Shown here: positions 23,731 through 34,259 of the stretch, piece by piece | Layout of the letters: each line of letters begins with the position of its first letter | Numbering within the stretch: position 1 is the stretch's first letter | NCBI RefSeq assembly: GCF_000150275.1 | Contig: NW_002060943.1 | Span: 10,262,209 to 10,326,208, forward strand | Direction of reading: 5' to 3' | Source: Trichoplax adhaerens | Taxonomy: Eukaryota; Placozoa; Uniplacotomia; Trichoplacea; Trichoplacidae | Length of the DNA: 64,000 nucleotides | Translations under genes and position numbers: made by a program | The notes under the pieces: model-generated | Databases searched by the model: none | Seen by the model: the letters and a program-made list of their open reading frames with translations, nothing else | What the model was told of the DNA's origin: nothing

Positions 23731-24723
23731 CTATACCTTTTGAAGATCGCACCTTCTAATTTCTTTTCGACGAAAGCAAAATCGTCTAGTCATGGCAGTT
23801 CGAATATCGACAGTAAGTAATCCGTAAATGAAAGGACAAATTGATAAATTTGTAAAAATGAGATAAACTGAGATTAATGAGGCTGCATTTAAAAATTTTC
23901 CTAATGCATCTGAAATCTTGTTATCATTACTGATTAAAACTAGAGACAAAGTATGGAAAATTACCCATGAAATTATGTATATAGTCATTGTAATACCGTG
24001 AATTAAACTTGTGCATATGTGATTATTTTCACGATTTTTTACACTAAAATTCAATGACAATGCCGTATTTTTCAAGCGTCGACGCTGCTTATATGCTGTA
24101 GCAAAGATTGATGTGTAAAGGAAGATAATAATAATGCAGCTTAATGCAAAATTAATAGCGACAACAAAAATAGAATAAATCCTTTCATGTTGAATATATC
24201 TAACAATCAGAGCTACCTGATTGCAGACTGTACTATCCGAAGTTTCAGTAATATTACGCCATGCGACACTAGGTAAGAAACCGATGATAAACGGTTGTAA
24301 CCAAATATAACAAAACATAGTAATAGTTACTTTCTTGGTCAAAATGTAATGATAAGTTAATGGATACATGACGATTGTGAAGCGGCAAATTCCAATCGCT
24401 AAAACGTGCAATACACTAGATGAGCTCAGAAAAATAGAAATGCTGTATGATAAATTACAAAAAATAGTACCAAATGGCCAAAATGTTGAAATACCACTCA
24501 CAACTAATGGTAGCATTTGTAGTAGTGCCAATAGTAAACTTGAAAATGCAAAACTGGCTAAAAATGAATTGTCAATCGTTCGTAATTTGCGTTGCGATAT
24601 AATAGTAATAAATAGGCTTGCATTAGCAAGTAGGCAAACAACAAGTAAAATACCTAAGGAAATAATCTTAGGTAAGACTTCTCCATTTAATTCGAACATC
24701 CTTTCATTGCTGTCAGTGGCCAT
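23731..24723 (-). CDS. Single-exon rhodopsin-like (class A) GPCR, divergent
   Basis: Intronless 330-aa seven-transmembrane receptor. The start is the first ATG (24723); the frame is also open for two codons upstream. Features: TM1 with LLANASLF (N1.50 kept), TM2 SFLASFAFSSLLLALLQMLP, Cys before TM3 (IFC) and in ECL2 (STVCN) for the usual disulfide, TM4 Trp (YIWLQPF), TM6 ISWVIFH and TM7 SICPFIYGLL. Several class A hallmarks are replaced: Asp2.50 by Ser, D/ERY by CRF, CWxP by SWVI, and NPxxY by CPFIY. A basic i3 (KQRRRLK) and Arg/Lys-rich tail remain. Single-exon receptors of this kind are common in lineage-expanded GPCR sets. The ligand is unknown. It is AT-rich like its surroundings, with no palindromic tract at its 5' end except CTGTACTGTATAC at about 25029. 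Confidence 0.88.
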   Translation of the reverse strand: MATDSNERMFELNGEVLPKIISLGILLVVCLLANASLFITIISQRKLRTIDNSFLASFAFSSLLLALLQMLPLVVSGISTFWPFGTIFCNLSYSISIFLSSSSVLHVLAIGICRFTIVMYPLTYHYILTKKVTITMFCYIWLQPFIIGFLPSVAWRNITETSDSTVCNQVALIVRYIQHERIYSIFVVAINFALSCIIIIFLYTSIFATAYKQRRRLKNTALSLNFSVKNRENNHICTSLIHGITMTIYIISWVIFHTLSLVLISNDNKISDALGKFLNAASLISVYLIFTNLSICPFIYGLLTVDIRTAMTRRFCFRRKEIRRCDLQKV

Positions 24724-27700
24724 GATCAATTCGGTCTTCCCCAGAAGATAATGATAATCAAGTTCTGCTTATATCTTGCTAATATATAGTTAAAATATTA
24801 TTGGAAGAACCAAGTCAAATTGTCGCTTAACTTTATAGTCATGAAGCAAATCAATTAATATGTAATTTTTTTATTATTAATTGATTGATTGAAATATTTC
24901 TATAGGGTATGAGATCCTTTCTTTTGCTTTTAAATCACATAATATCTACGAAATAAGCTTAAGTAATAGATACTATCTTATATATAACAAGAAAGCTGGC
25001 ATAATTTAAAACGAATATTCAAATTTTCTGTACTGTATACTAGTACATCAAAATTAAACAATTATATAAAATTCTCTGTTGCTTCATTCATTTTATACTT
25101 ACAATCAAAGACAGTGCAGTTAATATTACAACAGAACTTCTTTTATCGCATTAAGAATTCAAATAAGCTAATGCTACTGACGAAGCGTAACCTTTCTAAA
25201 AAACAATGAAATGTCAATCAATTTCTAGCTTAAATGCTTTTATTTATTAATACGGTTATAATGTTATCGTTATATTATCCCTGCTATTTTAAATTAATTA
25301 ACACGGAGTAGATATTAATATTATTTAAATGATTAAAATAATAAACTTGAAATTGCTTGCTTTTTATTATTAATATAAGCTAAATCAACTTGATATATTG
25401 GCTTTTGCAATATCAAATAATGTAGTCGTACGGTGGCTACATTATATTGATTCCCTTAAACTAATTGTTGACCTACTACAATGGATAGATTGGATAACAA
25501 TACTACACGTACTTTGTAATATTTATTTATGCTACTTTACTGAAGACAGTAACCAGAGTTGATTCGCAAATATTACTAACTTTTATTATCTAATTTAATA
25601 ATATCTAAATGAAATATATATGGAAGCAATTGTTGTATATTACATTTTCATTCCTCTAATATTTATATAGAATACTACAGGTATTAAATTTATTTTTACC
25701 TAGTGCAACGTATTTATTGTGATTAATTTACAGTTATCAGCAATTTAGGAAAGCACACATAAGAAACGAGTACTGCAAGTTACTTCATAGTAGTTTTCAT
25801 ATATTTCATTAATTATTATAGTAAGGTTTAATGCAAAAGTTAATGTTGTTTATTTCATACTGCAATCCTTTAGATATTTTTATTCGTTTATTTTATACAT
25901 ACAAGTAGCCTTAGATACATAAAATTAAATGTATGCAATTTTCTTTAATAATCTATTATCGCAATTAACAGTTTATTAACTCTTAGTAGTATTGATTCTC
26001 TTAATTAATCATTCGCAGTCATAAGTATACGTATAGGAGAAATTAACTAGTACCTATTATTGCCGTAGGTACAACACGTACTGCTGTATTACAAGTATTA
26101 CCGAACTTCTTATCTCATGCATCTTCATTATTATTATCCTGCTGTAATGCCTAAAAATAATGAGGGTTAAGGTTTTCTTATTATATTACGCTACTAATAA
26201 TGAAAGATAAAACGGAAATTAATGTCACAAAAAGTAATATTTTATATTACAGTTGATAAATGACATGAACTCTACAAAATTCCAAATTACAGAGCAAGTA
26301 TCATGTTATTTAAGGATATCTTATCAATTTATAAAGAGAATAAAGGTTACATCCAAAGTAGCTCGATCACCAATTCATTCTGATTTAGTATTTTAAAGTA
26401 TTGTATTGTTGGAATATTGAATAAGTTTTCTAGTTTAAAGCATAGCTTATAGTTTTATTAACAAATTCTGCAACATTATATTTATCACAAGTAAAATATT
26501 TCTGTTTTTGATTATTTGCTACGCCAATAACATTTAATTAGTTTGTATTGCTTTATATTTACGTTTAAATAACTGTCCTGAAACATATTTATCAATTCAA
26601 AATTAAAATCTTCCATTTGATTAAAATATAATTAAACTACCCAATCAATATAGTAACTAAAACATAGTTTCTCACAGTTATAACAACAGACAGATGCATA
26701 AATCATAATAGAAAGTTTTTTATTCGAATTTAAAATCGAAATTAAAAAAATTTAGTTATAATACTTTCTTTTCATCAAATATGATTCTACGAGACCTTTT
26801 GTAACAAATTTAAGCTTTTCATTACTTATATTTGTTATTTTATGATTGTATAACTTTAAATAGAAATTATCTGCACTTTCAATAGGATTTTCCTATTGCT
26901 TGAATGGGTTAATCGTTAATATTGCTAATATTGCCACTTAACATTAATCAGAAGCTTATCTTGAATCTTAAAGAATCCTATGGATTTTCCTCGAGTAAAT
27001 TACATTTATAGCTAAAATATTGTGATTTTAGTAAGTTACTGTGCAAGACAGAAATGGCTTTTTGATCATTTGTATCGATTCAATGCTTAACTTAATCTAA
27101 TATTTCTCTAGCTTTTTACGTATGCTGATATACACACCAGTAAATTGATATGCGTAAATTAGTCGTACGCGTATGAAAATCTAATGTTCAATTAAGATCA
27201 GTTTTATTTTACTCTCTTACTTAATTAGGGTTATAGAATAATTTTTGAATAATAATAAAAGAAAATTTGTTCAATTATTAATTCATTCGCTCTATAACAG
27301 ATTTTTGTAGACAATAATAAATATATCTGTCGCTGTATAGGTGCATACTCATCGAAAAGTCTTCATCGGCAGATGTCATAGTACAATAAAATATTCAATT
27401 GGTAATGTCAAACAACTTTGGACGGAATTATAATGAGTTCCTTGTCAACTAAGTTCCTTTCATTTAGTTTATTAAAATCGTTTATACTTAGTTTATTTTG
27501 AATAGCCATTGATCATTGTAAGTACCTAGAGAAGAATACAAAAATATTAATCAGTAAAATTATGGTACTATTTTGTGATAGAATTCTCAAAAACTTTTTA
27601 TCTCGCATTTTTTCAGTTAAAACCATATTTAATTAATGTGATGTCATATTTGACAGGCGCTAGAATATCCGTGTAATATAATTAATAAAATTAATTAGTT

Positions 27701-29057
27701 GATTTAATATTTGGTTATCTCTAATGCTAATATAGATTATACATACTTGTGAAAATTTTACCTGCCTTATATGTAGTATTAAATGTAATAATATCTAACG
27801 GTAATTCAGTTTGCATCCATTTAGTTGATATATTCTGTAACGCAGTATTATTCGTACTTAATGATGAAAACGAAAGTATAAACAACTATAAAACACCATA
27901 TAAATAGTTGATGGATTTGGTACTATAAAAGAATTGATGCATATCCAAGCAGATTCAAACAGTTCGTTAATATTACGCAATTCTAGAAAAAATACCTTGC
28001 AAGGATGCGTTCAGTCGGCTTATCAAGTATGCTATTATACCCACTGATAACTATAATCTATTTACTCCTATAAATTTAATTTTCTGCAGACTCCAGCACT
28101 TACGCAAACAATATAAAATCCTTACTTTACAATCCAGATCGATTTATTTCATAATAAATATTAAAACTGATACCTTTTATCAAGATTTTATAGTAGAGTT
28201 TCTATTTAATTAATTTTTCTTTAGAAAACACAAATTTTTCTTCTTGCAATCGTTTTTAAAATCAAAATTAAAAAATTTTTTACTTTGATTCAGTAAATGC
28301 GTAATGTAAATAAATTAATAATTGAAATATTATGATTTAAGTAAATATAAAATTGTAGACCTTGGAAAATATGATAACGTTTATTTGATATCAGTACCTT
28401 AAATTTCACTTACAATAAGTAGTTCATGCCCATTTTTATACTTCGAAAAGAAATTTAAAATCTGCTATTGATTAATTAGAATCGACATAATATCAGTGAT
28501 GCGAGTGTAGATGATAGTTGATAATAATAATGTAGTGTTTGAAATGTCATAGACAGATATATAGACCAATAAATAAGAACAAGAGCCAATAATCGTATTA
28601 TTAATGTAGATATGACAGGAGTGATAAAAATTTAGTTAAGATTAGCGCTATATTACATCTATCGGATTAATACAAAACTTATTTTAACATGATTTCATCA
28701 TGTTGTTATATGTCGTATTTGATGCTACACGTTTAATACAGTTTTAATTACAAAAATTAACGATATTGTGTATGTCTTGATACATATACTGTATATGTGT
28801 TATATAAGTATAAGGTCTAAAGGATTAAAGCTGTATTAATATCATTTCTAAAAATACAGCGTAAACAGAAGCTATCTAAATAATAATGCAATTTTTTATT
28901 TACTATACGATATCATTATAACTTAATATCATAAGAATATATCATAGTAACATACAGTACATAGTAAGATTAATTTCTATTCAGAATTGGAGTAGCAATT
29001 TTTTTATATGATAAAGACCCTAAAAATAGAAATTGTAGACTTTTGCAAGATTATATT

Positions 29058-29327
29058 CTATGTAATACATATTAGGCTTAACCTCTTCAAATATAAATAT
29101 ATAAGTGGAGATGTGCAGAAAGCCAACAAGGTAAATTCTTGTACTATTGTGGTATATGATAATCCTAAATAAATTATTAAAAAAATATACATAAATACTA
29201 TAAAAGGATCAATACTTAAAAAAATAATTATTTTCAATAGCATTATATAACAGTTTAATCTTTTGCTATCCAATCCAAAAGAATTGAATAAATCGTCACA
29301 TTTAATTACGATTTTAAATCATCTCCT
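29058..29327 (-). pseudogene. Decayed GPCR-like TM6–TM7 fragment
   Basis: About 89 open codons with no ATG at the upstream end; a TGA precedes the frame. The translation shows two hydrophobic spans. The first has a Pro kink (IIIFLSIDPFIVFMYIF), like TM6. The second ends TSPLIYLYLKR, like the class A TM7 NPxxY region plus the start of helix 8. A TAA/TAG-rich sequence precedes it, so TM1–TM5 are not readable. It fits the C-terminal remnant of a single-exon GPCR related in style to the intact receptor at 23731-24723. A chance hydrophobic AT-rich ORF is the alternative. Confidence 0.35.
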
Positions 29328-30022
29328 GTACGAATTCAGTAAAATACTAACCAGTCAACAAATTGCATAATTTATATATTGAATTTTGTTTGGTCACTAA
29401 TTCGATTTAATCATGAATGTGGATGATAGGGTAATTCATTCTCGATTATTTACGTACATGTGTCACAACCCTCACTTGTGGCAAAGGAAAGTAAAGAACT
29501 CTAGTGTAGTTACTTAAAACTTGGGCTATTTCTCCCAGTACTTTCAGTTTCTATGAGAGAAGTATTTGAGAACTCGATTTCTCGGCTGATCTCCACAGAC
29601 AACTGACTAATTATTACACTATTCTTCACGATATGAGTCTTGCCGTTTCTTGAGCAATTACTTACTTTATTCTACAAACACATGCGCTTAAATAGGTTTC
29701 TACAGTGAATCCCAATATTAACGAGTGAGAATTCATGCTTTACAAGTTACATTAATTAGTATAATACCATTACTAAATATACATGTCGATATTCTCAGAC
29801 TTAGATAGCTACAAGCTATCAGGTGTTAAGACGCTTAACCTTCGTCCATATACAGCTCAATTTTTAGAGATTAACACACCTTATAAACCTACAGTAAATT
29901 AACTGCTAACAACTTCTATTTTTATCTCATTTCTACCATCCTATTATCAGCTACAAGCGCATTAAAACATAGCACATAACCGGTAATACTATCTGTTAAA
30001 TGAGCACATTATCGTAAACCGT

Positions 30023-30050
30023 CAGCAAAGCGACGGGAGTTTGCACTAGT
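30023..30050 (-). repeat. 28-bp element shared (inverted) with 10492-10519
   Basis: CAGCAAAGCGACGGGAGTTT... ending in ACTAGT, the exact reverse complement of 10492-10519. It is followed by an unusually GC-rich stretch (about 30051-30088, CACCCACCCTCCC...GCGCGGGGG) within otherwise AT-rich DNA. Confidence 0.85.
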
Positions 30051-30745
30051 CTCACCCACCCTCCCTTGAAACGAGCAGCGCGGGGGTATTTATACTACTG
30101 TTAAATGACTCTGATTATGGGTTCATTTCAATAGGTCAGTATAAGATTCTTACAGTACTTTTAACCTAAAGATTTCTTCATGTAAAACGAATAGCTCTAA
30201 GGTAGTAATTTCTGCAGAGTACTGATTATTAAAATAGTATTCGTTATATCGCTAAGGGTGGCCACTGGGCCTTTAAATTTTGATTTCATGTAATATTCTG
30301 ATGAAAATTGAATAAACATAGAATCTTTATAGAGTTTTCTATACAGCCATTTTCATTGTTACATTTTCTTATAACGGTTGTTATCGACAGAGCAAGCTTT
30401 GCTTGCATACGACAGCGATCCTTAGACACATTATAATGATTGGTATAGAATTGACCACAGTACGAAGGACATTGTACCGCACTGTAGATATCTTACAGTA
30501 CCTGCTAATCTTAACTTGGTATGTCCATCACCATACATTAGTTATCATAATGTGCTCTGGACCATTAACTAATCTTAATATAGCATAGTATATTACTGTT
30601 ACTAGGATATATATAATATCGAATGATAATACTATCTGTTAATTTTATTAACAAATTGACCATAAACGTATATTTGACAGTTTCGCTCACCAACCTTAAC
30701 ATAGCATTAATACCGTATATAGTAACCATCCTTATTCAGTAAACA

Positions 30746-31103
30746 TACTAATACGAAAGTTACTTAACGAAATTTGAATTGGTATAGAAATGAATGATCT
30801 GTAGGGTTTATGTGAATATTATTGAGAAGGTAGAAGTGATTGATACACATCAGTAGGTACTATTAGTTCTATTGCTCTCTTACAATTCGTAGTGTTATCC
30901 TACTGTAGTTCCCCTGTCCCGATTACTAATATGAAAGTTACTTAACGAAATTTGAATTGGTATAGAAATGAATGATCTCTAGGATTTATGTAAATATTAT
31001 TGAGAAGGTAGAAGTGATTGATACACATCAGTAGGTACTATTAGTTCTATTGCTCTCTTGCAATTCGTAGTGTTATCCTACTGTAGTTCCCCTGTCCCAA
31101 TTA
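30746..31103 (+). repeat. 178-bp tandem duplication
   Basis: Two head-to-tail copies with a 178-bp period (30746-30923 and 30924-31103). They differ at only a few positions, for example ATACGAAAG against ATATGAAAG and CCCGATTAC against CCCAATTAC. The segment 30711-30736 (CCGTATATAGTAACCATCC) recurs with small changes at about 31117-31142, directly before the gap, so the array probably continues into the unassembled bases. Confidence 0.9.
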
Positions 31104-31142
31104 CTTTTGATTTCTATACTGTATATAGTAAACATCCTTATT

Positions 31143-31192
31143 NNNNNNNNNNNNNNNNNNNNNNNNNNNNNNNNNNNNNNNNNNNNNNNNNN
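31143..31192. other. Assembly gap (50 N)
   Basis: Run of 50 N. It abuts the end of the tandem duplication, so the gap is probably a collapsed or unresolved repeat, and its true length is unknown. Confidence 0.99.
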
Positions 31193-33676
31193 TCAAAACT
31201 GATTTTCTATTGCATTTAGAAAAGCTTACGTAGTTATAGAGCTTAGCTGCACGCATTGATAGAGAAACTATGGTGATTTTTACTTATGAATATGTAAAAG
31301 TGCAGAATAATCACAGCCAGTTACAATATATAATAGTTTAAGTTGTTGTGTCGTTACGATATCAATTTATATACGAGTAAGATACATACATTCAATCATA
31401 TCAAACAAGAATTAAGAAGTAAAAGTATTTAGTTTTATTATATAATTAATGATTTATTTACTTTCCTATGGTACTACACTATTGAAACAATAATGCTAAA
31501 TTTTAACATGGTTAAGATATCGCAAAATTAGTACTCAAATTAGCAGAATATTTAAAGCAACTTAGTGACTGTAATCTATACATAGAAATATACAAACCAA
31601 ATCAGGCACAATTGTACCTAAATAACCAAGAGCAAAGTGAATATTTTTCTTTGCTAAAATATAACTCGATTGTTGCTACAGTAGTATTCCAAATAAATTT
31701 AGAAATACATAAATTTTATTTAGGTGCAAGATTTATTAGCAAGTAATACTGGCTGAATGTTGATATTATTAAATATTAATAGTTATCTGCTATATTCCTT
31801 GATATAGATTTTACTGTAATATGAGCTAGCGAATTGTTTTATAGTTAACACAGGCAGTAATAATGAGGTATCACCTCCGTTAAATAATAGGATTTGATTA
31901 ATTATTTAAATTAAAGACAATTTAATTTCTTTATTGAACTCTTTTTGAGATAAATTATAGTAATTTGTGTAACAATTTGACTATCATTACAGATAAGACG
32001 GAACTGATTGAGATTTTATAATATATTTTTAGTTATTTCCAGGAATAGCTATAACATAGAATATATATAGTAATAATTCACTTATTGTACGCTTTATTAC
32101 TATTTTTATGACGAAGACTTAGAGATAAAACAAAACAGAACATGAAGTTCAATGGAAAGAAATTTTAATAATTGAAATCAATTAGTGCTTGAGTTGAAAG
32201 CATACGATATTATTGATGTTACTGTATCATGAAGAATCTTGACATTTGATACTATTTTAAGCAATTATTGATTTAGATTTAATTTACCGGGATGGAATCA
32301 AACAATATGTAATACATAAATGTCACCGTATTCTTTGACATAGTAGATTTTTTGTCTCTTAATCTTAAGATATAAAATATTAGCAGTGGTAATCACCTGC
32401 TGTCTTTTTGTTATGCTCTTTAACTATTGCTTGATAACCTACAGAAAGTAAGCAACATCACATAGTTATATTTATAGTTGTTATTCTGAATAAACTGTCT
32501 TAAGGCGATTTCTATCAAGTGGTATAATATTATTCTCATATTCTAGTATGAGTATTCAAAAATTTATTACTATTAGACTTTTTGAAGACATAGTGACTGA
32601 GCAGATGGTAAAGGTATCAAATAATAAACAAGAAAATTCGCTTTAACTATAATAAATTTGTGTGAGGATTTACTGTATTGCTCTGCTAATAATTCTACAA
32701 TGAGTTAAATTAAGGCAGTGAATATCTATAAATGATGCTGATCGATATTTACAGATGTAGGAAAGAAAAAGACAGATTGTAGCTAATTGTATTTACCATA
32801 TGAAAAGGGTCGACAAAAAAGATACTCTCACGACAGATCAGTATTTAGTATCTAGTAAATCATCCATTAGGCACTTTATTATACTTAAATTTTTCTATTC
32901 TAAGAAACCCTTTATTAGGTGCCAATGATATTTTTCTGGAATTATTAATATTATGTTGCACTTATAATAATAAATTTTTGTAATTTCGTCGCTCATATAA
33001 TAGTATTGCAATCAAAAATACTAAAACATTTTCCGTTTCAAAACTAACGTAAAAAGTGTTCAACTATTAAAACTTATTCAAACGAGATATGGTCTGATAT
33101 CGAATGTGATATCGTACTACAAAAAGTTTTGAACATATTTGCTTTCCTAAACAATGTGATGTCAATCTATTATCTTAAATAAAGTTGTGAGTTAGCTAGT
33201 AATTTTAAAACTACTTCGATAACTACTGTAGTGCAAAACCTATTTGTTAAGATACTATACAGTGCATATGTATCAGTGAAATTAATATCGTATCACTTTA
33301 CGTTTAATATGCAGATCAAAAGTTAGCGTTAGTAGCTCCTTACCGAGATGCACTAAGGTAACAGGTTTACTAAGAGAGAACTTGAGTCATTACAAAGAAA
33401 GAATTTATTCATATCAATTGTGTGCTCTTTTTTAGGATAGACTGTTCTTAGTATACTAAGTATAATAAAATTAAATTGAATTAAAATAATTTGCAACTGA
33501 TATCTATATTCATTTTAACTGGTGCGCCTGAAAAAAAGCTGGCATTATCATCTATGGCTGATACTAGGATGAATGTGCTGGTAATAATTCATTTCGTCGA
33601 TTTTCGGATGCTAAATTTGAATTTTTCAATTATTTTTGATGGTATTGTTGAAATTGTTTCATATTCAAACACTGTT

Positions 33677-33805
33677 CTACCAAAAGTTAATGATAGTCAA
33701 AGTTCCTGGGGGCTCTGGTGATGCTGTAACAATGCGTGTATCATTACACCACATTAGATGAAGAAGTGAAGGATTTTGATATAAAGCCTGAACTAATTTT
33801 CCCGT
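33677..33805 (-). CDS. Orphan terminal WD40 exon of the F-box/WD gene
   Basis: A minus-strand exon of 42 codons plus TAG, preceded by a good acceptor (polypyrimidine TTTAATTTTTAG). It reads TGKLVQALYQNPSLLHLMW then NDTRIVTASPEPPGTLTIINFW, the pattern of one WD40 blade following an IWN/IWD-type strand end. It lies 455 bp downstream of the F-box/WD gene stop. The gene encodes only six blades, so this is the natural seventh. The last donor available in the gene's exon 10 (TCC G|GTCTTT) would join it one base out of frame. Possible explanations are an alternative end, a frameshift or a sequence error. Confidence 0.55.
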   Translation of the reverse strand, partial: TGKLVQALYQNPSLLHLMWCNDTRIVTASPEPPGTLTIINFW

Positions 33806-34259
33806 CTAAAAATTAAAGTAAATTTAAAAATTATACGAGTGTATAGGGCTGCAATTACGAGGCATCAATTAAAGCAATTGGAGTCCTATCATGTGTTAAT
33901 GAGATTGATATTCAATTTTTACTTGAGCATTCCAAATAATTATCTTCTTACGATCTCCACCACTTATGAGTCTCATATCGTCAAGGTGCAAGCATCTAAC
34001 AACTCCAATATGTCCTTTTAATATGTGTAAGCATTTGCCTATGATATTAGTTGATAGTATAAGAAACATTTTGTATAGTGAAGCAAAAAGTTTTTGTCGA
34101 CTCCGTTAAATTACAAGAAAAAATTTACTACTTGGATTAAAAACTATAATTACTTAATATTTTTCGATGATATTAACTAGCTACTTGGAGCTAAAAGATA
34201 TAGAAACGGAACATCGTAACATAGTAATAGTTAATATTTAATCACAAATGTTTTGCTAA

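Larger units (their letters stand above)
24724..33676. other. ~9-kb gene-poor region
   Basis: Very AT-rich DNA with many in-frame stops on both strands. Supported contents are a decayed GPCR-like fragment (29058-29327, minus), one copy of a 28-bp shared element (30023-30050), a 178-bp tandem duplication (30746-31103) and a 50-N gap (31143-31192). I see no intact gene, RNA gene or TACTG tract in it. Confidence 0.6.

Noticed and set aside
33491-33721. Plus-strand 76-codon open frame near the F-box/WD 3' end
   Set aside because: The opposite strand carries the WD-like exon at 33677-33805 with a proper acceptor; the plus frame has no motif.
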